Origin: Populus alba
Lineage: Eukaryota > Streptophyta > Magnoliopsida > Malpighiales > Salicaceae
Assembly: GCF_005239225.2 (NCBI RefSeq)
Contig: NC_133296.1
Span: forward strand, 9,424,001 to 9,488,000
Direction of reading: 5' to 3'
Length of the DNA: 64,000 nt
Below the pieces are notes generated by a model. The model was not told the DNA's origin, ran no database searches, and was given only the letters and a program-made list of their open reading frames with translations. This document shows, in pieces, positions 33,844-45,428 of this stretch. Numbering within the stretch: position 1 is the first letter of the stretch; the number at the start of each line of letters is the position of its first letter. Both the position numbers and the translations under genes were made by a program.

Positions 33844-36177
33844 ACATGATAGTACCTGTAAAAATTGGTTAGTGGTAAAAAACAAATCCTCACATCACTC
33901 GTGTTTCGCTCAAACACTCTTAATGTCCTCACATGCTCACACCTTTGTCTCACCTTCTTACGGTTCTTGCGAAACTAAAACCAACACCAAATAAAACCAA
34001 CTTGGCAGCGCAATCCATATATATATATATATGACTCAAGAAGCAATAAAAACAAGAAAACAAGCAAAACAAAACTGCGATGATAGTCTCGCGAGTAGCA
34101 AGCGAGTCTATCCGAAATATGAGCGAAACTGAAGACTCGAATAAAAAAAACAGAGTGATGTGAGGATATGTAGCAAGCGAGTCTATCATAATGTTGAGCA
34201 AATTATGAGATTCTTTCTTTGGTCAGGTTCAGATATGAGCACTACTAGGGCTAAAGTGGCTTGGGATCAGGTATGTCTTCCAAAAAAGGAGGGGGGGCTA
34301 GGCATAAAAAGGATAACAGAATGGAACAAGATTGCCTTGTTGAAACACATTTGGAACTTGTGCAATGACTCGGATGGCTCAATCTGGTCTATTTGGATCA
34401 GATCCAATCTCTTGCGAGGTAGGAATTTCTGGACAATCAAGGCGCCAGGAAGCTGCTCTTGGGCTTAGGGAAAGATTCTAAAGCTCAGATCCTTAGCATG
34501 GCCGAAGATGAAGCACATCATCGGAGATGGAATGACAACCTCTCTATGGTTTGACAATTGGCATCCTCACAGCCCGCTCGCTGATACTTACGGTGAAAGA
34601 TTCATCTATGATTCAGGTATGGAACATAACGCGAGAGTGAACCTGCTGATTAATAACTTAGAATGGAGAATTCCTATCACTCATGCTCTTGGCTGGCACC
34701 CCATTATAGAAGCTATTCCGCTATTCCTTCCACATCTACTCTTAAGGGTAAAAAGATGAGATTGTTTGGTTGGATTCGCCACATCAAAGTTTCTCGGTCA
34801 AAGTAGCATGGGAGCAACTAAGAATTCATCATCAAATGGTTGATTGGCATGACATTGTGTGGTTCAAGAATGTTGTCCCAAGACATGCATTTCTTCTATG
34901 GGTGACTATCTAATGGAAACTCTCAACGCAAGATAGACTTCATCGATTTGGTATACATGGTCCCAATAGGTGCTCACTCTATCTCCGCAACAATGAAGAT
35001 CACAACCACTTGTTCTTTGAATGCTCCTATACGAAAGCATTATGGTGGAATGTTTGTCACAGATGCGACATTCCAAGAATGACAAAAAGCTTGGATGAAT
35101 GGATTCGATGGGCCACTGTCACTTGGCATGGCAAAAGCTTCGTCAACTTTTCTCGTAAACTGGGTTTCGCAGCTACAATGTATTGTATCTGGCAAGAACG
35201 GAACGCAAGGATCTTTGCAGATGTGTCTAAACTTCGAATTTGGTTTTTGATCAAATCGAGGGTCAATAACATGGACTCTTAATTTGATGTTTAGCTGGTT
35301 GTTTTGTACCCCTAGCATATTTAGTTGGTCTAAGTTTTTGTTTTGTTATGTGGCTAGCCTATAGCCATTTGTTGGTTTTATTTCTGTTCACATTGTAAAT
35401 CTTGGGGTATGCCCATTATATTTTTTGTATCATTTTCCTTTAATACATAAGTAAGCTTACAAAAAAAAAAGAATAAAAAAACAGAAACAAAATATGAAAA
35501 ATGATGAAACAACACCCAGATATGTTGGATATGATGAAAATAAACTGCAAGAAACGAAAACAACAGAAAGAAAGCGAATTTCAAAAGTTGACACAAAACA
35601 GACTCGTTTACGATGAGTTAGGTCCGAATCTGGAACCTAATGTCAATGATGTCCAATTGAGCTAAAATTTCAGATATAGTTCTCTACGAACCCAAATAGG
35701 CAGAATATGAAATTTGAGCAATTTATGATAAGGTTTGATAGCTGACACAAAAACATTATGAATAAGACCCAATTAGACCCGAATTTGAAACCCAAAGAAA
35801 ATGATATCCAATTGACCCCAAAATCAATATGTGGTGCGATTCAGGTCCAGTAATAACAGAATCAAATTTGAACTCATTCTGAGTTGATTTGGTCAAAATT
35901 TCCTTTGTTTAGTTTTTTGCAGCAGAAACAAACAAATGACTTTTTTTTTTTCTTTTTTTTCTTTTTTTTCTTCTTCTTTTTTTTTTAAATGCCACTGATA
36001 TATTTTGGTCAGGAACCAAACAAAATAACTTCTTTTTTTTTTTCCTGATATGATACCAAATCAAGAGAAGAAGAAAGTGGACACTAAGGATTTTTTTTTT
36101 TCTTTTTTAGAAACAACAAGAAACGAAAACTTCACAAGGATATAACCTGATTAATGGAGCCAAGCTCTGATACCAAA
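33844..36177 (-). other. A2-type leader, interrupted by a LINE
   Basis: 33844-34154 and 35471-36177 form one leader downstream (on the minus strand) of the A2 LTR. It begins with the initiator-Met primer site (complement of TGGTATCAGAGC at 36164-36175) and has long T/C tracts near 35940-36100. A plus-strand copy of part of it lies at 54691-55155. No ORF was seen. Confidence 0.75.
34155..35470 (+). mobile_element. 5'-truncated LINE, 1.3 kb, with target duplication
   Basis: It encodes the end of LINE ORF2 in broken frames. SGSDMSTTRAKVAWDQVCLP and KKEGGLGIKRI appear near 34230-34310. The C-terminal zinc-binding region is at about 34850-35190, ending with FAATMYCIWQERNARIF-like sequence. The 3' UTR and A tail end at 35470. 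GAAT-A7/8-CAGA is duplicated at 34139-34154 and 35471-35485. The first 33 bases (34155-34187) are not LINE but copies of nearby leader sequence. Confidence 0.92.
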
Positions 36178-37201
36178 TGATGCGAACCTCGTGATCACGT
36201 GGTCACGCAACCCACACGCAAAGACACCAATTCCCGGAAAGCCAAGTAAATCAGGTTTGATAGGAGTGTGACACAAAGATAACTTGTACCTAGGCACCAG
36301 CACTATTGGAAATGGAGACCCCCACCCAACGAATATTGATTCGCGAACGAGAAGTATAAGGATGACGCCACGAAGACAGTTATTCTTTGATAAGTCGTTT
36401 TCAGTTCGTTAGAGAACCATGGAAGGGAGATTATCTCACCAACACACACACACACACACACACAAAGTGCGGCAAACAAGAAGTTTTATTAATGTGAATT
36501 GTCTTACTTACATGTCTGGTTATGCCTTTATTTATACTGACTCTAGACTTAAATAAACCCTAATGGACCCCTTATGTGGACTTATATGATGCCCACTTAC
36601 AATTAAACCCAAATAATATTAAATAAACCCTAAACTAGGAAAAAATAAACAATAAAATAAATAAATCCGAATTTAATATCCTAAATATGGTAGGACCAGA
36701 TTTTGTTGCTTTTTAGAAGTCCCATATAAGCTAGGAGAATCAAATCTGAAGGTGGAATTAATTCTGAAACCTTTTTTCCTTTTTGTAGCTAGGATGAATA
36801 AGGAATCCTTGTAAGAAAAGGATTCTGAAACATTTATGAATCCTTGCCACACTTGGAAACTATGTTGCAAGCCATTAAAGATCTTTGTAGAGTTAGGAGT
36901 TTCCCAAAATAAGCTGCCACATCCTTTTAGGAAAAGAATCCTAGCCAAATAGGAAGTCCACAAGTCAAAAGGAAGTAAATAACAAAACTCGTACAACCTC
37001 TGTTGACCCGTGTTTGGCTGCCTTGCCAAACTCCGATTGACATGATATTTTGACCCAAGGTAGGACAACATGTCAGGAGACTCCATGTAAAATTTCAGCC
37101 CGATCCAATGGTAAGATTGAGAATTATGACTATTGCCGTAAAACTAGATAGTTGCACATTTTACGTCAAAATCCGAATTTGACCTTGCCTGGATTGTATC
37201 A
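36178..37201 (-). repeat. A2 5' LTR, complete, 1024 bp
   Basis: On the minus strand it runs from TGATACAATCCAGGCAAGG at 37201 to GGTTCGCATCA at 36178, followed by the primer site. An AC microsatellite lies at about 36441-36463. It interrupts family A integrase at the FYWPKMKRD codons, so this A2 element inserted in an older family A pol. Confidence 0.9.
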
Positions 37202-37806
37202 TCTCTTTTCATCTTTGGCCAATAGAAATGCTCATGCAATACATCCTAGGTTTTGGCAACCCCAAAGTGACCCATTAAACCACCCCCATGTGCTTCATGA
37301 ACAAGCAATTCATGCAAAGAACTAGCAGGAACACACAATCTATTCTCTTTGAACAAATAACCATCCATCAAATAAAACTTATCGAATGCCGAATGTCCAC
37401 ATGCATTATAAATATCAGCAAAGTCAAAATCATTATCATACAATTCCTTCACATATTCAAAACCTAACAATCTAGTATTCATGGTGTGTAAAAGAACATA
37501 CCTGCGCGAGAGTGCATCAACTACGATGTTCTCTTTTCCTTGTTTATACTTGATTACGTAAGGAAAAGTTTCAATGAATTCAACCCATTTTGCATGCCTC
37601 CTTTTCAACTTACCTTGTCCTTTCCTATGTTTCAAGGAATCATGATCCGAATGGATTACAAACTCTTTTGGCCACAAGTAATGCTGCCATGCCTCAAGTG
37701 CTCTTACCAATGCATAGAGTTCTTTGTCATAAGTGGAATAGTTCAAGGTCGCTCCACTTAACTTCTTACTGAAATAAGCAATAGGTCTCTGATCCTGCAT
37801 CAAAAC
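37202..37806 (-). pseudogene. pol: Family A pol: end of RNase H to start of integrase
   Basis: This is the minus-strand continuation of the gag-pol at 42038-45149, separated by element C copy 2. It reads from [16 protein letters not shown] through [19 protein letters not shown], the RNase H end (HSDHDSLKH), a [10 protein letters not shown] hinge and the integrase zinc region (HEAHGG...GHFGVAKT). It stays open for nearly 200 codons. An A2 LTR stops it at 37201; the rest of integrase is not visible. Confidence 0.88.
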
Positions 37807-38424
37807 TGTAACAACCCGACTTTCCAAGCCCAACACAAACAGTAATAAATTTTTTTTTTATATATATATATATATATTTAATCAACATGGTGCCGGAAAT
37901 CAAAGAACTTGAATTCTCACATCATCAAAATACAATCCATACAATCACCATTTCATTTAAGAGCGAATCTTACACAAGCACATAATATTAAGTTGCATGA
38001 TTTGAAGTTCGTATTAAAATATATACATGGACATGAGTTTGCATTCTTATCCTACTAATAGTCATCACAATTTTAAACAAAAAGGATCTAATAAAAGTTA
38101 TACATTTAGTACATTGATCCATACAAAATACATTGTGATTTAAGATACATCTACATAGTTCCTTGCAAAAGTAGGTTCCCGTGTATCGGGTTTCCTAGAC
38201 ATCTCGTTGGTGTGAAGTCCCTGCAGCAGTACAAACATTTAAGAGAATGCAAATATTTAATAATAATAAGAATGGTAACTCACGGTTTGGCAATTAAATA
38301 AAACATTAACAATTATAATTTCTTCATGTATTTGCTACAACAACTAGTAGTACATATAGATACACAAGTTTTCGGATGCCATTCGCCAAAACTAATCATT
38401 CATTTGTGTCGGCCATCCATGGCG

Positions 38425-38703
38425 AAAGCTGCGTCGCTGCCGATCCAGAATCGGCAGCGGAATCTGCGTCGCTGCCGATCCAGAATCGGCAGCGGAATCT
38501 GCGTCGCTGCCGATCCAGAATCGGCAGCGGAAATCTGCGTCGCTGCCGATTTCTGTATCGGCAGCAGAATCTGCGTCGCTGCCGATCCAGAATCTGCGTC
38601 GCTGCCGATTTCTGTATCGGCAGCATAATCTGCGTCGCTGCCGATCCAGAATCGGCAGCGGAATCTGCGTCGCTGCCGATTTCTGTATCGGCAGCAGAAT
38701 CAC
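38425..38703. repeat. 35-bp tandem array in C copy 2
   Basis: There are about eight units of the form CGGCAGCGGAATCTGCGTCG plus CTGCCGATCCAGAAT. Some units have the variant TTTCTGTAT. Each unit has a GGCAGCG/CGCTGCC inverted pair that could fold back. Confidence 0.88.
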
Positions 38704-39055
38704 TCTTTTATCCCGGCCATCCATCCGTTTGGATGCCATTAGCCGAAGCTAATCGGTCCTTCATCTCGGCCATCCATTCGGACGCCATTAGCCAAAGCTA
38801 ATCATTCTTTGTCCCGGCCATCCGTTTGGATGCCATTAGCCGAAGCTAATCACTCCTTTGTCCCGGCTATCCTTTCGGATGCCATTAGCCGAAGCTAATC
38901 ATTCTTTTGTCCCGGCCATCCCTTCGGACGCCATTAGCCGAAGCTAATCATTTTTTTGTCCCGGCCATCCGTTTGGATGCCATTAGCCGAAGCTAATCAC
39001 TCTTTTGTCCCGGCCATCCCTTCGGATGCCATTAGCCGAAGCTAATCAATCTTTA
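38704..39055. repeat. 49-bp tandem array in C copy 2, about 7 units
   Basis: The unit contains GGATGCCATTAGCCGAAGCT, AATCATTCTTTTGTCC and CGGCCATCC. The inverted pair TTAGC-CGAA-GCTAA is in each unit. The inverted copy C3 has about 23 units of the same sequence. Confidence 0.9.
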
Positions 39056-39538
39056 ATCAACATTTAAGAGTTCATCAATCTAATATCGGTTCTAACAATA
39101 TGATAGTACTCAAGTTAAAATATTTCAAGATTCAACGTAAGAAAAAGGAAGGTGCAAGTCACCTACCTGCTCCACCTGTGGGTCGATCCTGTCTTGATGA
39201 TGGTCCAATCCCGACCGCACCACCTAAGACATCAATAGTCACAAATCAGCACAGTTGCATTTATTTTATTTTTGAATCATACTCATCATCACACTTATTT
39301 CAAGAGTTCATATGTTCACATTCAAGTGTTCCATATTTTACACTATCATAACATGAGATTGTTACTAGCATTTAAGTCATTCCTGCCTAGGAGGCTTATT
39401 GTAGGAATTCGGCAGCGAGAACTGGTTCGCTGCGGGCTGCCAGTTCGGCAGCGACCACTGTTTCGCTGGCGGCAGCCAGTTCGGCAGCGAAAACTGCATC
39501 GCTGTTGGTGCCGCAGTTTCGCTGCACAACGCACAACT

Positions 39539-40678
39539 TGGCAGCGAATATCAATTCACTGCAGGAAGTTCAGTCGCGGCAGCGAAACATAATTTCGCTG
39601 CGCCACACACAAATCGGCAGCGAATATCAATTCGCTGCAGCAGGTTCAGTTGCGGCAGCGAAACAGAATTTCGCTGCGCAACACACAAATCGGCAGCGAA
39701 TATCAATTCGCTGCAGCAGGTTTAGTTGCGGCAGCGAAACAGAATTTCGCTGCGCAACACACAAATCGGCAGCGAATATCAATTCGCTGCAGGAGGTTCA
39801 GTTGCGGCAGCGAAACAGAATTTCGCTGCGCAACACACAAATCGGCAGCGAATATCAATTCGCTGCAGCAGGTTCAGTTGCGGCAGCGAAACAGAATTTC
39901 GCTGCGCAACACACAAATCGGCAGCGAATATCAATTCGCTGCAGCAGGTTCAGTTGCGGCAGCGAAACATAATTTCGCTGCGCCACACGCAAATCGGCAG
40001 CGAATATCAATTCGCTGCAGCAGGTTCAGTTGCGGCAGCGAAACAGAATTTCGCTGCGCAACACACAAATCGGCAGCGAATATCAATTCGCTGCAGGAGG
40101 TTCAGTTGCGGCAGCGAAACATAATTTCGCTGCGCCACACGCAAATCGGCAGCGAATATCAATTCGCTGCAGCAGGTTCAGTTGCGGCAGCGAAACAGAA
40201 TTTCGCTGCGCAACACACAAATCGGCAGCGAATATCAATTCGCTACAGCAGGTTCAGGTGCGGCAGCGAAACAGAATTTCGCTGCGCAACACACAAATCG
40301 GCAGCGAATATCAATTCGCTGCAGGAGGTTCAGTTGCGGCAGCGAAACATAATTTCGTTGCGCCACACGCAAATCGGCAGCGAATATCAATTCGCTGCAG
40401 CAGGTTCAGTTGCGGCAGCGAAACAGAATTTCGCTGCGCAACACACAAACCGGCAGCGAATATCAATTCGCTGCAGCAGGTTCAGTTGCGGCAGCGAAAC
40501 AGAATTTCGCTGCGCAACACACAAATCGGCAGCGAATATCAATTCGCTGCAGCAGGTTCAGTTGCGGTAGCGAAACAGAATTTCGCTGCGCAACACACAA
40601 ATCGGCAGCGAATATCAATTCGCTGCAGGAGGTTCCGTTGCGGCAGCGAAACAGAATTTCGCAACTCGGAACCATCAA
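39539..40678. repeat. 76-bp tandem array in C copy 2, 15 units in perfect register
   Basis: Unit starts (GGCAGCGAATATCAATTCG) fall at exactly 76-bp steps, for example 39615, 39691, 39767, 40375, 40451, 40527 and 40603. Variants differ only by substitutions: GCAGCAGG or GCAGGAGG, and AACAGAAT or AACATAAT. No unique spacers are present. Long repeated-peptide frames across it are a by-product of the repeat. Confidence 0.95.
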
Positions 40679-40960
40679 TTTCAGCACATAGTTCTTCAAC
40701 AAAATTCCAGCAATAACATCACAGCAGAACACATTAAATTCCAGCACTAACATCACAGCAGAACACATTAAATTCCAGCACTAACATCACAGCAGAACAC
40801 ATTAAATTTCAGCAAGAACATCACAGCAGAACACATTAAATTCCAGCAACAATCATCACAACAGAACACATTAATTCCAGCAGCAACATCTCAACAGAAC
40901 ACATTTAATTTCAGCACCAACATCACAGCAGAAACACATTCATTCCAGCAGAACACACAC
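40679..40960. repeat. 34-bp CAGCAGAACACATT array in C copy 2
   Basis: There are about seven imperfect units of AAATTCCAGCACTAACATCA plus CAGCAGAACACATT. The same array occurs at 15120-15340 in C copy 1 and, shorter and inverted, near 51110-51290 in C copy 3. Confidence 0.8.
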
Positions 40961-41587
40961 ACATGCATGCTGGCTTACCCCATAGTTAAAGCCAGCTTCT
41001 ACCATAATTGTTAGATGTTCTGAAATTGACTTTATTTCACTTCTGTTTGCTAGATCTCCTAGTTAATTTCAGTTTCCCCCATAGTTGGCTTAAGTCTTAG
41101 ATTAATTTTTCTTAGGGCTTTTCTTCTTCATTTTCGTTTTTGATCTTAAGGGGGAGAGGAAAGGGAGTTCCATGACCCATACCTTCTGATTTTAACCAAG
41201 TTTGAGGAAGGTTTGACACTATTCTTTTCTCTTCAGCTGCTGGTTCTCCTCCTTCTTCTTCCTCTCACGTTTTCCAGCTCTCTTTTTCCTCTCCTCTATG
41301 CAGCTGCCCACTCCTCTCTCAAGTTCTCATCTCTCCCTCACAAGCTCACAAGACACTCTACTAGTTTGATTCACGTTTTTTGATGTGAAAGGGGAGGGAA
41401 AAATGACATGCAGCTGCTGGTTTGGGAAGAAGATGGGTCCTTCTCTCTCCCCTCTTTGTATTTATACTACCCATCAAATGAATTGGGTTGTTTGGGGGTG
41501 GGTTTAGGTGTGTCCTTATCCTTGTTTGGTTTATCTAAAACCAGTTTTTTACCCCTCCCTCCCAGCTGTGCATCACTGTTGATTGAG

Positions 41588-41936
41588 AATTCGGCAGCCC
41601 AAAACTGCGTCGCTGCCGATTTCTGCATCGGCAGCGAAATCTGCGTCGCTGCCGATTTCTGCATCGGCAGCGAAAACTGCGTCGCTGCCCAATCCAGAAT
41701 CGGCAGCGAAAACTGCGTCGCTGCCAAAACCAGAATCGGCAACGAAAACTGCGTCGCTGCCGATTTCTGCATCGGCAGCGAAATCTGCGTCGCTACCGAT
41801 TGCTGCATCGGCAGCGAAAACTGTGTCGCTGCCGATTTCTGCATCGGCAGCGAAAACTGCGTCGCTGCCCAATCCAGAATCGGCAGCGAAAACTACGTCG
41901 CTGCCGATTTCTGCATCGGCAGCGAAAACTGCGTTC
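41588..41936. repeat. 36-bp tandem array in C copy 2, about 10 units
   Basis: The unit is CGGCAGCGAAAACTGCGTCG plus CTGCCGATTTCTGCAT, with variants CCAATCCAGAAT. It resembles the 35-bp array but is on the other side of the unique block. Open frames on both strands come from the repeat. An AT microsatellite follows (about 41967-42005). Confidence 0.9.
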
Positions 41937-41962
41937 ATCATCATCTTTCTCTCTCTCTTTCT

Positions 41963-42009
<47 letters not shown>

Positions 42010-42037
42010 TATATATATTTTCGTTTGGGTGTTTACA

Positions 42038-45000
42038 AAAACAACACCTATTCCTATTCTAGACGCATCACATTCTATTTCAAATACTTTCGTAAAGTCA
42101 GGTGAAGCCAAAACAACTGCAGAACATAATTTGTCTTTCAAAAAGAACAAAAGCCAACTCTTGTTCCTCCCCCCATCTAAACCCAACTGACTTTTAACAA
42201 CTTCATTCAAGGGCGCAGCTATTGTGTTGAAATCTTTCACAAAACGCCTTTAAAAACTAGCTAACCCATGAAAACTCCTTACCTCACTTATCGATTTAGG
42301 TGTAGGCCAATCTCGGATGGCCTTAACTTTCTCCTCGTCCATCTCGATACCCTGTGCAGTTACAACATAGCTAAGAAACACAATTTTCTCCATGCAAAAG
42401 GCACACTTTTTAAGATTAACAAACAATTTCTCACTATGTAACACACTAAGTACATTACGCAAATGATCAAGATGCTTAGTTAAGTTCTTGCTATATATCA
42501 AAATATCATCAAAATACACAACCACAAACTTACCTATGAATGCATGCAACACATGATTCATTAAACGCATAAACGTACTAGGTGCATTTGTAAGTCCAAA
42601 CAACATTACTAACCATTCATACAAATCATGCTTCGTCTTAAATGTTGTTTTCCACTCATCACCTTCTTTCATCCTAATTTGATGGTACCCACTTTTCATG
42701 TCAATTTGAGAGAAAATACAGGATCCATGTAACTCATCTAACATGTCATCAAGCCTAGGAATGGGATGTCTATACTTTACCGTTATGTTGTTGATGGCTC
42801 GGCAATCAACACACATCCTTCATGTTCCATCCTTCTTAGGCACAAGTAGCACAGGTACAACACACGGGATCATACTCTTACGAATGTAGCCCTTTTCCAT
42901 CAGCTCAAAAACTTGCCTTTGAAGCTCCTTCTTCTCCTCGGGATTGCTTCTATAGGCTGGTCGGTTAGGAATTGAAGCTCCGAGTACAAAATCAATCTGA
43001 TGCTTTATCCCCTTTAATGGTGGTAATCCGCTAGGAGTATCGTCGGGGAACACATCATCAAATCCCTGCAACAAAGAAATAGCAACAATAGGCATAATAT
43101 GATCAAGATCATTAGTATTAAAGTAAACCTCTTTGTACACAAGTAAAATCATTGGCTTGTTAGTGAAAAATGCAGATCTGACCTCACCCTCTCTAGCATA
43201 AAAATTGGGTTGTTTCTTTAGTTTTTCCACACAATTCTAATCACACTTGTTGACTTTCTTCACTCCTCTTGTCTTACCTCCACTCTCGGCCAGATTTGGG
43301 TGTTTTTGAGTTGTGGTCGAATGGAGTGTTGGCTGAATATTTGCTTGTGTTTGGATGGGTGGCCGAATGGGTTGTAGTGGTTTAGGTTCTAGCCAAATCT
43401 GATGGTCTTCTCTCCCCTTGTTCCTCACCTTGAGTTTCTCTCCCCATCACCTCATGCTCACTTTTTAGCTTTGTTTGATCATCATACACCTGTTTGGGTG
43501 TAAGAGGTACAAGAGTGGTTTTACCATCTTTTACAATGGTATACCTACTTTTAACCCCATTATGAATTGCCTTCCTATCATATTGCCATGGTCTCCCCAA
43601 CAAGATGTGACTTGCTTGCATTGGTACCATGTCGCACAGAACTTCATCCCCAATCGAAAATGGAACCACAACCTGTTTAGTCACTTTCACTTCACCACTA
43701 TCATTCAACCATTGCAATCTATATGGTTTAGCATGCTTAGCAGTACACAAATTTAGTTTACTAATAAGGGTGGCATTGCAAACATTAACATAGCTTCCAC
43801 TATCTATAATTAAACCACACACCTTGCTTTGTACATAACAACGCGTATGGAAGATGTTCTCCCTTTGTTCATTAGTATCATCTTCTTTGACCTGAGCCTG
43901 AAGTGTTCGCCTTATAATCAAGGACTCCTCAACTGGTAATGCTAACTCATCCCCATCACTATCCTCCAATGGTGGCATTCCTTCACAATCAGAATTATCA
44001 CTTTCAGATTCCACATCACCATTATCTCTAATCATCATGATTCTCTTGTTTGGACACTCTGAAGCATAATGTGCATGTCCCTGACACTTGAAACATTTAA
44101 CATCACGAGTACATTTAGGTTGAGTTTCAGATTTTCCTTTGGCATCAGTAGGGACATCAACTTTAGCCTTTGGTGGTTCAGTTCTAGAAGGACTAAAGGA
44201 TCTTAGGTGGATAGTACCCTCTCCCTTTAGATTCGGCTTCCAAGATGATGACGAACCTGAATTAAACGTTGGTCAAGCATGCCCCTTCCTAAGTTGTCTC
44301 TTCACCTTCGTCGCCATGTGAACCATTTCCTCTAGCTCCACATAGTGTTGTAGCTCAACCACATTAGCAATGTCCCGATTCAACCCATTAAGAAATCTAG
44401 CTATGGTGGCTTCTATATCCTCAACAACATTACCCCGAATCATTGTTATCTCCATCTCTTTGTGATATTCATCTATTGTCTTATAACCTTGATTCAGACC
44501 TTGGAGCTTCAGATATAAGTCTCTGTAATAGTGGTTTGGCACAAATCGTCTCCTGATTAAGACTTTCATCTCCCCCCAAGTCTGAACGGGTTGCTTGCCA
44601 TTCCTCCTCCTACTGATCATAATCTGATCCCACCAAATCAATGCATACTCTGTAAACTCAATTATCACCAATTTCACCTTTTTTTGTTCAGAATAGCTAT
44701 GGCAATCAAAAATCCAATCTACCTTTTTCTCCCACTCCAAATAAGCCTCGAGATCGTTTTTACCTTGAAAGCTAGGAATTTTCAGTTTAATGGTGTCCAA
44801 GGCCCCATCCATATCTTCCTAAATGCTCATGCCACAGAAATTCACATTCCTCTTAGCCCTGTTCGGTCCAGACCTAATTCCTTGGCCAGTAGATGCAAAA
44901 TCATAGTCATCTTCACCCGCATCTGCATTTTCATCAACAAACTCTTCAAAATCAGATCTGACATTCCGTACGGCTATACGGATCGTATTTCCCCGGTGAT

Positions 45001-45149
45001 TAGCCCCACTAATTCTTTTGCTTTATCAAATCCACCTCATCTTTCAGATCCTTTTACGTCCTAGACAACAGCTCAAGTTGCTGGCCTATGGATCGCAATT
45101 GGAAAGCTACGTCAGCGTTTTGTGTCGCTGATTCGTTGTTTTCAGACAT
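42038..45149 (-). pseudogene. pol: Family A gag-protease-RT-RNase H start, inverted
   Basis: This is the most complete family A gag-pol here, starting at ATG 45147-45149 (MSENNES-like). The gag core is at 44273-44812. The CCHC knuckle is at 44055-44096. Protease Asp-Ser-Gly is near 43800. RT runs from MEKGYIRKSMIPC (about 42895) to an intact Tyr-Phe-Asp-Asp at 42505-42516, then on towards RNase H (ECDASRIGIGVV near 42070). Stops replace Trp near 42817 and Tyr near 42247, and frameshifts separate the blocks. It continues at 37806 across element C. It is defective, but its catalytic residues are largely kept. Confidence 0.9.
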
Positions 45150-45428
45150 TCTTTGAATCTGTAAAATTTGGTTAGTAGCACAAAATATATCCTCACACCT
45201 CTTGTGTATCACACAAAACAAAAATCAAGGCTTTTCACTCTATTAAGCTCTCTACGCCTTTTACCTCACAACTTGCTTTCTTTTTGTTCTTTAGGAACTG
45301 AAATCAACAAATCAAAGTCAGTTGCTTTCGCAGGGCACTCTAATTATAATTTTTAGACTCAAGAATCAAAAAAATATACTGAAAACAAAGCAAAACAAAA
45401 CTATGATTACGATTTTGCGAGTAGCAAC
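45150..45428 (-). other. Family A leader fragment
   Basis: This is the leader immediately upstream of gag on the minus strand, matching 25300-25658 inverted. It stops abruptly near 45428, where unassigned sequence starts; the LTR and primer site are not adjacent. Confidence 0.75.

Larger units (their letters stand above)
37807..42037 (-). mobile_element. Element C copy 2, complete 4231-bp TG...CA unit, probable giant solo LTR
   Basis: It starts TGTAACAACCCGAC and ends GGGTGTTTACA. The ends are imperfectly inverted (TGTAACAACCC against TGTAAACACCC). It is flanked by AAAAC at 37802-37806 and 42038-42042, and it splits RNase H of family A cleanly. No coding domain, primer site or terminal direct repeat is seen. 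Contents, left to right, are a 35-bp array, a 49-bp array, a 76-bp array, a 34-bp array, a conserved unique block with a minus-strand TATAAATA (41459-41466), a 36-bp array and an AT run. A TATA box followed by a long transcribed-like part fits an LTR read on the minus strand. A non-autonomous DNA transposon is less likely with 5-bp duplication and TG/CA ends. Confidence 0.75.

Noticed and set aside
38425..40678. CRISPR-like repeat arrays
   Set aside because: The units are directly tandem without unique spacers, and the DNA is plant nuclear repeat sequence.
39505..40716. Several overlapping frames of 130-306 codons with repeated peptides
   Set aside because: They are by-products of the 76-bp array, which lacks stops in one register. 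76 is not a multiple of three, so all frames give the same peptides in rotation. No start context or domain is present.
41407..42190. Frames of up to 260 codons (Ala/Ser/Ile-rich peptides)
   Set aside because: They come from the 36-bp array and the AT run, and run into flanking pol on the other strand.
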